From contig JACKHG010000002.1 of NCBI GenBank assembly GCA_020639115.1, positions 124,001 to 188,000 of the forward strand: DNA of 64,000 nucleotides, in the 5' to 3' direction. Below the pieces are notes generated by a model that worked only from the letters and a program-made list of their open reading frames with translations, ran no database searches and was not told where the DNA came from. This stretch comes from Phycisphaerales bacterium (lineage in GTDB: Bacteria; Planctomycetota; Phycisphaerae; UBA1845). A program made the position numbers and the translations under genes. This document shows positions 41,209 through 49,811 of the stretch, piece by piece. Positions within the stretch are counted from its first letter, which is position 1. Every line of letters starts with the position of its first letter.

Positions 41209-42066
41209 ATGGGGCGACGAAACAAGCCGGCCGTTCAGAAATACCACGATCGCGTGGCGCGGCGCTACGACGCCAGCTACGAGGACGCGTACTGGCAGGT
41301 GCACGACGCGCTGACCTGGACCTACCTCAAGCCGCACCTGCCGCGCGACCTGGCGCTGCCGGTCCTCGACCTGGGCTGCGGAACGGGCAAGTGGGGCATC
41401 AAGCTGCTGCAGAGCGGCTTCGCGGTCACCTTCGTGGACATCTCCGGCGCGATGGTGGAACGGGCCCGGGCCAAGGTCACCGAGCTGGGCCTCGAACGCC
41501 GGGCGGCGTTCGTCCAGGCCGACCTCGGGGACCTCGCGGCGCTGCCGCAGGGAGAATTCGCCTTCGCAGCCGCCCTTGGCGACCCGATTGGATGTGCCAC
41601 CTCTCCGGCCAGGGCGCTCAAGGAGATCGCCCGGCGGCTGCGGCCCGACGGCGCGCTCGTGGCCACGCTCGACAACAAGCTCGCGGCCCTGGACTACTAC
41701 CTGCAGGCCGGCTCGGCGGACGACATGGAGGCGTTCCTGCGCAACGGACGCACACACTGGCTGACCAAGGACGAGGCCGAGCAGTTCCTCATCCACACCT
41801 TCACCCCGCAGGAGGCTGTTCGCCTTTTCTCTACCGCCGGGTTCACCGTCGTCGATCTGCGCGGCAAGACGGTGCTCGACTTCCGCAAGAACCAGGGCGT
41901 GCTCGCGGACAACGCCGAGCGGCGCCGCTGGCAGCGTATCGAGCAGCGTCTGAGCCGCGACCGTGACGCGGTCGCCCGGGCGGGCCACCTGCAGATCGCG
42001 GCGCGGCTGGGCGGGGCGGCGCCGGAAACGTCCGACCGGCCTGACAGCACTGGGGCGTCGGACTGA
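41209..42066 (+). CDS. Class I SAM-dependent methyltransferase
   Basis: This 285-residue cytoplasmic enzyme has motif I VLDLGCGTGKWGIKLL, an acidic strand end FVDISGAMVERA, and motif IV-like FAAALGDPIG. A C-terminal extension of about 90 residues includes LTKDEAEQFLIHTFTPQEAVRLFSTAGFTVVDL. The substrate is unknown. The ATG at 41209 opens at MGRRNKPAVQKYHDRVARRYD, the usual N-terminus for this group; the longer frame upstream is GC-biased sequence without homology. Confidence 0.85.
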   Translation: MGRRNKPAVQKYHDRVARRYDASYEDAYWQVHDALTWTYLKPHLPRDLALPVLDLGCGTGKWGIKLLQSGFAVTFVDISGAMVERARAKVTELGLERRAAFVQADLGDLAALPQGEFAFAAALGDPIGCATSPARALKEIARRLRPDGALVATLDNKLAALDYYLQAGSADDMEAFLRNGRTHWLTKDEAEQFLIHTFTPQEAVRLFSTAGFTVVDLRGKTVLDFRKNQGVLADNAERRRWQRIEQRLSRDRDAVARAGHLQIAARLGGAAPETSDRPDSTGASD

Positions 42067-42334
42067 CCGCGCGGCAGCGCTGACATATCGGTTAAGACGT
42101 TGCCGCGCTTCGAGTTGCGCGCTGGTCCACACGTTTTTACACATACACCTCGAAACATAAGCCGGACGAAAGGTATAAGTAAGGAGCACCCGCGCAACGT
42201 TCGAGGTTGCGCCCCGCCGACGGTCGACGGGGACCGCGCGGCGGTTCCGCCGAATCCAGACAAGTGCGCGCACCGGACGAGGCCCAGGTGGGCGCGAATC
42301 CATGCCAGAAAAACCTATGCGAAGGAGCCAAGCC

Positions 42335-45300
42335 ATGTCCAGGACACTGACAGCGATGTGCGCGCTGGCGCTCGGGCTGACGCCGATCGTCCGCGCCGAG
42401 GAGCCCGCCCGCGGCGGCGACCAGTCGACCGCCCCGCCCGCGACCGTGAGCGAGCAGACCCTCCTGAACATCCAGGAGATGATGATGCAGATGGCCGGGG
42501 GCGGCGGCGACGACGACGCCAGCGACAACTCGCCCTACCCCGACTTTGCCAAGGTCACCAAGGGGATGGAATCCAGCAAGGGCATGTTCACCCTCTGGTA
42601 CTACGCGCCGGGCGCCAAGGACAAGGACTCCGAGAAGCTGCTGTGCCAGGTGCCGGCGAGCATGCTCGGCCAGCAGTTCATGCTCTCGACGAGCATCTCC
42701 GGCGGCGGCTTCTTCACCGGCTTTCCCCTCGACGAACGCGTGGTGAAGTGGGAGGTGCAGGATCGTCAGCTCGTGCTCGTCGAGCCCGAGACCGGCTTCG
42801 TGGTGAACAACTCGAAGGAGGTCGCCGACGTCGTCCGCCGCACCTATCCCGACCGCATCCGCGTGGCGGTGCCGATCGTGACCAAGGCGCCGGGCGGCGA
42901 CCCGGTGATCGACTTCGGCAGCCTGCTCAAGAGCAGCTTCGCGGACATCGGCTGGATGACGCAGATGGGCAGCTTCTTCGGTCAGGCGATGATGGGCGGC
43001 GGGATCAACTCCGCCCTCTCGGAATGGACCAAGAAGAAGGTCTTTCCCAACAACGTCGAAATCGGCGTGGCGCTGGCGGTGAGCTCCTGGTCGCCGCCGG
43101 GCTCCTACGACAAGACCCTGGTGCACTACAGCTTCTGGAAGCTGCCCGAGACCGGCTACACGCCGCGCATCGCGGACGACCGCGTGGGCTACTTCCTGAC
43201 CACCAACCAGGACTGGTCGCGTCCGACCGACGCGCGCGACCTGTTCAACCGCTACGTCAACCGCTGGCAACTGGAGAAACGCGACCCCTCCCTGGCGATG
43301 TGCGAGCCGAAGCAGCCCATCGTGTACTACATCGAGAAGACCGTCCCCGTGCGCTTCCGCCACGCGGTGCGCGACGGCATCCTCGAGTGGAACAAGGCCT
43401 ACGAGAAAGTCGGGTTCCTCAACGCCGTCGAGGTGCGCCAGCAGACCGACGACAACGAGTGGAAGGACCTCGATCCCGAAGACATGCGCTACAGCTTTTT
43501 CCGCTGGATCGTGACCGGCTCCGGCTTCGCCATGGGCCCGTCGCGGGCCAACCCGTTCACCGGGCAAATCTACGACGCGGACATCGTCTTCGACGATTCG
43601 ATGGTGCGCTACTTCGAGCAGTCGGCGCAGCAGATGCTGCCGTCGGCGGCGATCGCCCAACTGCGCAGCGACCCCGAGCTCGAGCTGTTCTACGAGAAGT
43701 TCCCCCAGTGCCAGCGCAAATCCGTCGACTGGGACGCGCTCGATGGGAACAAGACGCTGGAACGCCAGGAGCAACTGCGCAAGGCGATGCAGCAGCGGCT
43801 GCACGAGCAGGGCAACCTGCACGTCGGGCAGTGCGACTACTACGAGGGCATGAAGCACCAGATGGCCGTCGGCCAGGCGATGCTCGCGGGCCAGCCCAAG
43901 GACGTGATCGACAAGTTCCTCTACGACACGATCAAGGAAGTGGTCATGCACGAGGTCGGACACACGCTCGGCCTGCGCCACAACTTCAAGGCCAGCTCGG
44001 TCTACACCGTGGAGCAGATCGAAGAGCGCCGCGCCTCCAACGAGGCCACCTGCGGCTCGGTGATGGACTACAACCCCGTGCTCTTCTTCAAGGACAACAC
44101 CGTCGCGGGCCACTTCGTCACGCCGACGATCGGTCCCTACGACTACTGGGCGATCGAGTACGGCTACCGGCCGTTCGACGGCAATTACAAGAGCAAGCAC
44201 GCCGACGCGGAGAAACCCAAGGAGGACGCCAAGGAAGAGTCCACCGAAACCAAGGATGCGCCCGAGGCGAAGACGGCGTCGGCGGCCGTGCAGGTGCCCG
44301 AGGACTTTGACCTGAGTGCGATTCCGCCAGAAATCCTCGAGCAGTTGCCCGAGGATGCCCGCAAGGCCCTCCAGGAGATGCAGGCCCAGGCTGGCGGAGG
44401 TTCCGCGGCGGTCGCGCCCCACGCCTCGGCAGCCCCACCGCCCAAGCCCATCGCCGGTGAGGCCGGCATGCTCGAGGACATCGCCAGCCGTTCCACCGAG
44501 CCGGACCTGGCCTACGCAACCGACGAGGACTCCACCTACTTCGCGCCCGATCCGACCGTCAACCGCTTCGACATGGGCAGCGACCCCATGGACTGGGCGA
44601 CGGCGCGAATCGCGGTCATCGACCAGCGCCTGGCCAACGTCATGGACTGGGCGGTCAAGGACGGCGAAAGCTGGTACTACCTGCGCCGCTCGTTCCAGTC
44701 ACTGCTGCTCGAGAAGCTGCAGCTCATGGAGTACGTCGGACGCTACGTGGGCGGGCAGTACTTCAGCCGGGCCCACCGCGGCGAGGGCGACGCCCCGCCG
44801 TTCGTGCTGGTCGCGGCGCAGAAACAGCGCGACGCACTGGGCTTCATCCGCACGCACGTGCTCGACCTCAACAGCTTCAACCTCTCCCCCGAGCTGCTCA
44901 ACCACCTGGCGCCGTCGCGCTGGTCGCACGCAGGCGCGAGCACGAGCTACACGATGGACTACCCGGTCCGCGACCTCATTGGCATGTGCCAGCAGTGGGT
45001 GCTGTTCGATCGCTTCTTCCCCAACAACCTGCGGCGCATCTACGACGCCGAGCTCAAGACCGATGCCGCCGACAAGCTCACGCTGGCGGAGTACCTGCGC
45101 ACCCTGCAGGACGCGTGCTGGCACGATGCGCTCGACGGCAAGCGGCTGGCCGCCGGCTCGTGGACGGACGCGAAGCCGTTCGTGAACGACACGCGGCGTT
45201 CGCTGCAGCGCGAGTACCTCGGCGTGCTCGAGCCGCTGGTGCGGACCGCACCGGGAATGCTCGTCTCGCCCGACATCCACGCGATGCTCGTGCAGGGCCT

Positions 45301-45436
45301 GCGCGATATCTCGGGCCAACTGCAGAAGGAGATCGACTCGAACAAGGCCGACTTCGCGTCGCAGGCCCACCTGACGGCGTGCAAGTCGCGCATCGACCGG
45401 ATGCTGAGTCCGGAGCTGCGCGAGTACGGCTACTGA
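42335..45436 (+). CDS. Exported zinc-dependent metalloprotease (DUF5117/DUF4953-type)
   Basis: This 1033-residue secreted protein starts with a signal peptide (MSRTLTAMCALALGLTPIVRA). The catalytic zinc site is HEVGHTLGLRH, with His539, His543 and His549 as ligands and Glu540 as base, giving a metzincin-like HExxHxxGxxH. The upstream region (YFLTTNQDWSRPTDARDLFNRYVNRWQLEKRD, VYYIEKTVPVRFRHAVRDGILEWNKAYEKVGF) matches the DUF5117/DUF5118 proteases. A low-complexity acidic and then Ala/Gly/Pro-rich insertion (about 630-710) follows the catalytic domain. The ATG at 42335 is chosen because AAGGAG lies 7 bases before it; an ATG at 42302 is less likely. Confidence 0.9.
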   Translation: MSRTLTAMCALALGLTPIVRAEEPARGGDQSTAPPATVSEQTLLNIQEMMMQMAGGGGDDDASDNSPYPDFAKVTKGMESSKGMFTLWYYAPGAKDKDSEKLLCQVPASMLGQQFMLSTSISGGGFFTGFPLDERVVKWEVQDRQLVLVEPETGFVVNNSKEVADVVRRTYPDRIRVAVPIVTKAPGGDPVIDFGSLLKSSFADIGWMTQMGSFFGQAMMGGGINSALSEWTKKKVFPNNVEIGVALAVSSWSPPGSYDKTLVHYSFWKLPETGYTPRIADDRVGYFLTTNQDWSRPTDARDLFNRYVNRWQLEKRDPSLAMCEPKQPIVYYIEKTVPVRFRHAVRDGILEWNKAYEKVGFLNAVEVRQQTDDNEWKDLDPEDMRYSFFRWIVTGSGFAMGPSRANPFTGQIYDADIVFDDSMVRYFEQSAQQMLPSAAIAQLRSDPELELFYEKFPQCQRKSVDWDALDGNKTLERQEQLRKAMQQRLHEQGNLHVGQCDYYEGMKHQMAVGQAMLAGQPKDVIDKFLYDTIKEVVMHEVGHTLGLRHNFKASSVYTVEQIEERRASNEATCGSVMDYNPVLFFKDNTVAGHFVTPTIGPYDYWAIEYGYRPFDGNYKSKHADAEKPKEDAKEESTETKDAPEAKTASAAVQVPEDFDLSAIPPEILEQLPEDARKALQEMQAQAGGGSAAVAPHASAAPPPKPIAGEAGMLEDIASRSTEPDLAYATDEDSTYFAPDPTVNRFDMGSDPMDWATARIAVIDQRLANVMDWAVKDGESWYYLRRSFQSLLLEKLQLMEYVGRYVGGQYFSRAHRGEGDAPPFVLVAAQKQRDALGFIRTHVLDLNSFNLSPELLNHLAPSRWSHAGASTSYTMDYPVRDLIGMCQQWVLFDRFFPNNLRRIYDAELKTDAADKLTLAEYLRTLQDACWHDALDGKRLAAGSWTDAKPFVNDTRRSLQREYLGVLEPLVRTAPGMLVSPDIHAMLVQGLRDISGQLQKEIDSNKADFASQAHLTACKSRIDRMLSPELREYGY

Positions 45437-45472
45437 TTACGCGGCGCGGCGCTTCGCCCGCCGAGCGACGAT

Positions 45473-45511
45473 CCGCGTCCCGCTCCGCGCTGTGCGTGGG
45501 GCGGGACGCGG
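45473..45511. terminator. Strong 11-bp hairpin after the metalloprotease gene
   Basis: CCGCGTCCCGC (45473-45483) and GCGGGACGCGG (45501-45511) form a perfect stem with a 17-base loop, 37 bases after the stop. There is no T-run, so a Rho-independent role is uncertain; it could stabilise the 3' end. Confidence 0.45.
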
Positions 45512-45615
45512 CGCGCGCAGACCGATTGACCGCGGCGTGGCGGGCCGCTAGCCTCCCCCGTCAGGCCGCATCACGCCGCGTGCCGGCGCACAGGGGGTCG
45601 GGGAGTCGCTCGAGA

Positions 45616-47910
45616 ATGGCTGGTACTCTGCTGCCGAAGGCTCAGGAGCTGATCGCGTCGGCGAAGAATGCGTGTCCGCACCTTTCCGAACACATCGACA
45701 TGTGTTTCGTGATGGAGCTGCACAATCGCGGCATCATCACCTTCGACAAGTTGTACAACGAGGCCCGGGCGGCGCTGGGCCGGCCGCCGCGCGAGGACAT
45801 CGGCGACCCCAACCAGGCCGAGGGCGACAAGCTCGATCGGCAGGAGCGGACGACGGTGGCGCGGCTCGCACTGCGCTACATCGCGCGGCACCTGACCCGC
45901 GAGGAGATCGAGCGGATCATCGATGTCACCATCAAGCGCGACGCCCTCAAGGAGGTCGACGAGCTGGCCCGGCAGAGCACGCTGCCGACGCGCGTGCTGG
46001 CTGAGCGCGTCGCCCGCTTTGCGCAGTTACCGCTCAAGGAATACCCTCTTCCCCCCGAGGAGGTACTGGGCACGCGCGTGGCGCTGATCCGCAGCCTGAT
46101 CAGCGACCAGCTCGAGTTCATCGGTATCGCCAAGAACTACCTGCGCGTGCGCGACATCGCCAAGGTGGCGTCCAAGCTGATCGACGTGGCGGGCGGCCAG
46201 GGCCGGATCGGCGGCAAGGCCGGCGGGATGGTGCTGGCGTCGAAAATCCTCACGACGTTCAAGGACCTGCATCCCGAGTGGCCCGTGCACACGCCGGAGT
46301 CGTGGTTTCTCCGCAGCGACGTCCTTGGCGTCTTTCTCGAGCTCAACCACCTCACCGGCTACCAGAGCCAGAAGTACAAGCCCATCGACCAGGTACGGCA
46401 CGAGTACCCGCTGATCAAGGGCGTGCTGCGCAACAGCGACTTCCCGGTCGAGGTCGTGCAGCAGTTGCGCGCCGTGCTGCGCGAGATCGGCACGCATCCG
46501 CTGATCGTGCGGTCGAGCAGCCTGCTCGAGGACCGGATCGGCACCGCGTTCTCCGGCAAGTACGCGAGCGTCTTCGTCGCGAACCAGGGGGAACTGGAGA
46601 CGCGCCTGCAGGCCCTGCTCGTGGCCATCTCCGAGGTCTACGCCAGCACGCTGGCGCCCGACCCGGTCGCGTACCGGCGGGCGCACAACCTGCTCGACTA
46701 CCACGAGGACATGGGCGTGCTCATCCAGAAGGTCGTGGGCACGCAGGTCGGCCGGTACTTCCTCCCGGCCTTCGCCGGGGTCGCGTTTTCCCGCAACGAG
46801 TACCGCTGGTCGCCGCGGATCCGCCGCGAGGACGGCATGATGCGCCTGGTCATGGGCCTCGGCACACGCGCGGTGGACCGCGTGGCCAGCGACTATCCGC
46901 GGATGGTGGCGCTGGGGCTGCCGACGCTGCGCCCGGAGACGACCGCGAAGGAAATGATGCGCTATTCCCAGCGGACGATCGACGCGATCAACCTGGAGGC
47001 CAACCGCCTGGAGTCGGTGCCGCTCGAGGAGATCCTCGCCGCCGGGGAATTCCCGATGCTCGACCGCATCGTCGCGATCGCGCGTGACGACGGGCTGTAC
47101 CCGCCGATGGGAACAGCCGTGCGGGCCGAGCCGGAGGACGTGTTTGTCACGTTCGACAAGCTGCTCGCCAACACGTCGTTCGCCGAGGCCATGCGGCGCA
47201 TGCTGGTGCGGCTGGAGGAGGCGTACGGCAGCCCGGTGGATGTCGAGTTCGCCTGCGACGGGCAGAAGTTCTTCCTGCTGCAGTGCCGGGCGCTGGCCTC
47301 CGGGGCCGACGTGGCTGCCGTGCACGTGCCCGACGACGTCCCGGTGCGGGACCGCCTCTTCAGTGCGAGCTGCTACGTGCGCAGCGGGCTCGTGGCGGAC
47401 ATCGAGTACGTCGTTTACGTGAACTCGCACGTCTACGACCGGGTGGAGACGCTGGAGCAGCGCTACGAGATCGGCCGGATCGTCGGCCGGTTGAACCAGG
47501 CGCTGGCCGACAAGCGGTTCATCCTCGTCGGGCCGGGGCGCTGGGGCAGCAACGACATCCGCCTGGGCGTGCGCGTGGGCTACGCGGACATCAACCGCAC
47601 GCGGATGCTGGTCGAGGTCGCGCGCGACAAGTCCGGGTACATTCCCGAGGTCTCATTCGGGACGCATTTCTTCCAGGATCTCGTCGAATCGGGCATCCAC
47701 TACCTGCCGCTCTATCCCGACGATCCCGACAACATCTTCAACGACGATTTCTTCCTGCGGGCCCGCAACGTGCTGCCGGACTTACTGCCCGCCGATGCGG
47801 CGATGGACCGCTACCTGCGGGTGATGCATGTGCCGGAATATGCCGACGGCAGATTGCTCCATGTGGCCATGGACGGCGAGACAGATCGAGCGCTGGCGTA
47901 TCTCAAGTAG
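45616..47910 (+). CDS. PEP/pyruvate-binding (PPDK N-terminal-like) domain protein
   Basis: This 764-residue protein contains an ATP-grasp domain of the PEP synthase / pyruvate phosphate dikinase type: GRIGGKAGGMVLASKIL, HPLIVRSSSLLEDRIGTAFSGKYAS and FACDGQKFFLLQCRAL. The phosphohistidine swivelling domain (GGxxSH) and the PEP-binding TIM barrel are not visible. Instead the C-terminal 230 residues have their own conserved look (LVGPGRWGSNDIRLGVRVGY, EVSFGTHFFQDLVESGIHYLPLY). The N-terminal 130 residues are helical. This group is known as a stand-alone PEP/pyruvate-binding protein without assigned reaction. The ATG at 45616 has a GGGGAG site about 10 bases upstream. Confidence 0.85.
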   Translation: MAGTLLPKAQELIASAKNACPHLSEHIDMCFVMELHNRGIITFDKLYNEARAALGRPPREDIGDPNQAEGDKLDRQERTTVARLALRYIARHLTREEIERIIDVTIKRDALKEVDELARQSTLPTRVLAERVARFAQLPLKEYPLPPEEVLGTRVALIRSLISDQLEFIGIAKNYLRVRDIAKVASKLIDVAGGQGRIGGKAGGMVLASKILTTFKDLHPEWPVHTPESWFLRSDVLGVFLELNHLTGYQSQKYKPIDQVRHEYPLIKGVLRNSDFPVEVVQQLRAVLREIGTHPLIVRSSSLLEDRIGTAFSGKYASVFVANQGELETRLQALLVAISEVYASTLAPDPVAYRRAHNLLDYHEDMGVLIQKVVGTQVGRYFLPAFAGVAFSRNEYRWSPRIRREDGMMRLVMGLGTRAVDRVASDYPRMVALGLPTLRPETTAKEMMRYSQRTIDAINLEANRLESVPLEEILAAGEFPMLDRIVAIARDDGLYPPMGTAVRAEPEDVFVTFDKLLANTSFAEAMRRMLVRLEEAYGSPVDVEFACDGQKFFLLQCRALASGADVAAVHVPDDVPVRDRLFSASCYVRSGLVADIEYVVYVNSHVYDRVETLEQRYEIGRIVGRLNQALADKRFILVGPGRWGSNDIRLGVRVGYADINRTRMLVEVARDKSGYIPEVSFGTHFFQDLVESGIHYLPLYPDDPDNIFNDDFFLRARNVLPDLLPADAAMDRYLRVMHVPEYADGRLLHVAMDGETDRALAYLK

Positions 47911-47951
47911 CACAGATTTGCACGCCGGTTCGCGGACCGGTTCCGCGCGGC

Positions 47952-48431
47952 CTACAGCGTGGGGACCATCCGCGCCAGGTTGTCGATGCGCGCCACGTCC
48001 ACCTGGCTGACGTTGGCGGTGTGGGCCAGGTCGTACATTTCGTAGCACAGCCGCCACTGGATGGCCACACCGGCGTAGATGAACAGGGCGAGCGTGCAGG
48101 CGATCTCCGCGCAGCGGAAGCGGCGGAAGTTGAAGAGCACCGTCGTGGCGGCGGCGACCAGCGAGAGCTTGAACGCCAGCAGCGCGGCGGGGTTGTGCAG
48201 CAGGGCCCGGGCGATCGGGTTTTCCTCGTGAAGTACGCCGTCGGCGGAGGCCAGCAGCGTGAGGGTGAGATCGAAGATGTTGATCAGCCAAACGCCGGCC
48301 AGGAGCATCACGACGCGCCGGCTGCGGCCCGCCGTCACGCGCTGCAGGGCGCGCTGGGCGGCCTGCAGCGAGACATCGCCGACGGCGCGCAGCGGTACTG
48401 GAGCGGGCAGGGTGGCTGGGTTGTGGTGCAT
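47952..48431 (-). CDS. DUF5658-type multi-pass membrane protein
   Basis: This 159-residue protein has about four hydrophobic helices (around 41-61, 82-100, 107-127) with the family phrases IFDLTLTLL, ENPIARALL and FKLSLVAAAT. The function is unknown. It is convergent with the PEP/pyruvate-binding gene (41-base gap with a weak CCGGT/ACCGG hairpin at 47925-47940) and divergent from moaC. Confidence 0.75.
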   Translation of the reverse strand: MHHNPATLPAPVPLRAVGDVSLQAAQRALQRVTAGRSRRVVMLLAGVWLINIFDLTLTLLASADGVLHEENPIARALLHNPAALLAFKLSLVAAATTVLFNFRRFRCAEIACTLALFIYAGVAIQWRLCYEMYDLAHTANVSQVDVARIDNLARMVPTL

Positions 48432-48673
48432 CTGCCGTTGTCCCCCAAGCGGCGATCACCCGGGTCTTGGCGCACCGCCCTTGCTTCACGCCGCGACCAG
48501 CGACGATAATGTCACTGGCCGCGGCGCACGGCGGCTGTTCCCGTCAGGACGAGGACAGTGGCGAGGGGCGGGCCCGGCGCGTCGCATCGTGTAACAATGC
48601 CGCACCGCTATTCGTGTCCGCGAACCGGATATTCTTTCCCCCGGTAACGCTCCGGTTCGCCCTGGAGGCCCGC

Positions 48674-49171
48674 ATGCCCCCCGCCAAACGCTCCCCGCTC
48701 TCCCATGTCGACGCCAGCGGCCAGGCCCGCATGGTCGACGTATCCGCGAAATCCCCCACAGCCCGTACCGCGGTCGCCACCGCGCGGATCACCGCCCACC
48801 CGCAGGTGGTCAAGGCGCTCCTCGCCGGTGAACTGCCCAAGGGCGACACGCTGGCTGTGGCGCGCATCGCCGGTATCCAGGCGGCCAAGCGGACCGCGGA
48901 ACTCATTCCGCTCTGCCACCCGCTGCCGCTCGACGCCGCCGAGATCGACATTGCCCCTTCGGGCGGTGACGCGTTGGTGGTCACCGCCCGTATCGGGACG
49001 ACCGCGCGGACCGGCGTCGAGATGGAGGCGTTGACAGCCGCCTCCATCGCGGCACTCACAATCTACGATATGGCCAAGTCTTTGGATAAAACAATTTCCA
49101 TAGGCCCGATAAGGCTGGAGCGCAAGACGGGCGGCAAGAGCGGAGAGTTTCAACGGCGCAATGATGAATGA
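48674..49171 (+). CDS. moaC: Cyclic pyranopterin monophosphate synthase (MoaC)
   Basis: This 165-residue enzyme makes cyclic pyranopterin monophosphate in the second half-reaction of step one of molybdenum-cofactor synthesis. The motifs KGDTLAVARIAGIQAAKRTAELIPLCHPL and TGVEMEALTAASIAALTIYDMAKSLDK are conserved, including the catalytic Lys and Asp positions. The ATG at 48674 follows GGAGG with 6-base spacing. The normal C-terminus ends at GGKSG; here GEFQRRNDE follows, and the last codons and stop lie inside an ATGAATG repeat. No moaA or other Mo-cofactor gene is in the window. Confidence 0.95.
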   Translation: MPPAKRSPLSHVDASGQARMVDVSAKSPTARTAVATARITAHPQVVKALLAGELPKGDTLAVARIAGIQAAKRTAELIPLCHPLPLDAAEIDIAPSGGDALVVTARIGTTARTGVEMEALTAASIAALTIYDMAKSLDKTISIGPIRLERKTGGKSGEFQRRNDE

Positions 49172-49192
49172 TGAATGCGGAATGATGAATGG
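49160..49192 (+). repeat. ATGAATG repeat cluster at the 3' end of moaC
   Basis: AATGATGAATGATGAATG and, after CGG, AATGATGAATGGG repeat the pattern of the cassette ends at 15382 and 15911. It supplies the moaC stop codon. Confidence 0.75.
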
Positions 49193-49229
49193 GCCGCGCC
49201 GTTCGGACGCCGCGCGGATGCGGGGAGTC

Positions 49230-49270
49230 TCAACAGAGCCGCGCCCGTAAGGAAGCGGACGACGCACGGA
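49230..49270 (+). repeat. REP-like repeat, copy 1
   Basis: The core CCGCGCCCGTAAGGAAGCGG is followed by ACGACGCACGG. The same about 39-base unit recurs at 49692-49730 with one change. On the minus strand one frame encodes RPLPYGRGSV, a peptide phrase typical of a dispersed intergenic repeat. Its CCGC...GCGG ends can pair weakly. Confidence 0.7.
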
Positions 49271-49330
49271 CCGCGTGCCCGACAGAGTCGGGAGCAGAGG
49301 TCAGGCGCCATCCCAGGAAACCCCGACGGC

Positions 49331-49343
49331 GGAATGATGAATG
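49331..49343 (+). repeat. Short ATGAATG repeat remnant
   Basis: GGAATGATGAATG matches the end of the cluster at 49160-49192 in the same orientation and lies 12 bases from the stop of the small minus-strand gene. Confidence 0.5.
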
Positions 49344-49354
49344 TACCGTGCCGT

Positions 49355-49603
49355 TCACGTGTCGCGCTTCGGCCCGCGACGTGACGACTTGCGGCCGTTG
49401 GCGAGCGTTTCCAGCGCGGCGATATGCAGGTAGGGGATGTAGATCGATCGGTCGGTGTTCGGAACCGCGAGAAACAAGCGGCTCTTCATCAGGACGGTGA
49501 GTTCGGGGTCGCGGACATCATAGTGACCGCCGCTCGTGAGGTGGACGCGGAATGGCCGAAAAGGCTCACTGCTCAGCAAATTGCGAAGATCGTCGGTGGC
49601 CAT
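49355..49603 (-). CDS. Small conserved protein, paralog of the one at 52265-52504
   Basis: This 82-residue protein has the pattern LRNLLSSEPFRPFRVHLTSGGHYDVRDPEL, then IYIPYLHIAALETL, and a basic tail. A second copy of the family lies at 52265-52504 (RPFMPFRVHIADGRQLDVRHPEF). I recognise it as a common small planctomycete protein of unknown role. The start ATG at 49603 opens at MATDDLRNLL; the frame upstream passes through the REP-like repeat and is not coding. Confidence 0.72.
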   Translation of the reverse strand: MATDDLRNLLSSEPFRPFRVHLTSGGHYDVRDPELTVLMKSRLFLAVPNTDRSIYIPYLHIAALETLANGRKSSRRGPKRDT

Positions 49604-49691
49604 GCCGTCAATCGTACGGCGCGCCCCCGTCGGCCCGCAAGGACACCGCGTGGCCCGCCGCTTGTGAGTGGTTTCCACCCCGAGGTGCACA

Positions 49692-49730
49692 TCAACAGAG
49701 CCGCGCCCGTAAGGAAGCGGACGCCGCACG
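49692..49730 (+). repeat. REP-like repeat, copy 2
   Basis: This unit is nearly identical to copy 1 at 49230-49270 (ACGCCGCACGG in place of ACGACGCACGG). The two copies, in direct orientation, flank the ATGAATG remnant and the small minus-strand gene. Confidence 0.7.
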
Positions 49731-49811
49731 GCTCACCGGTTCTCCTGTGGCCGTGAGGGTTTTTCCTGCACCGCGACGCTCGTTGCGATGCCTGTCGCCG
49801 AGGTAAGGACT

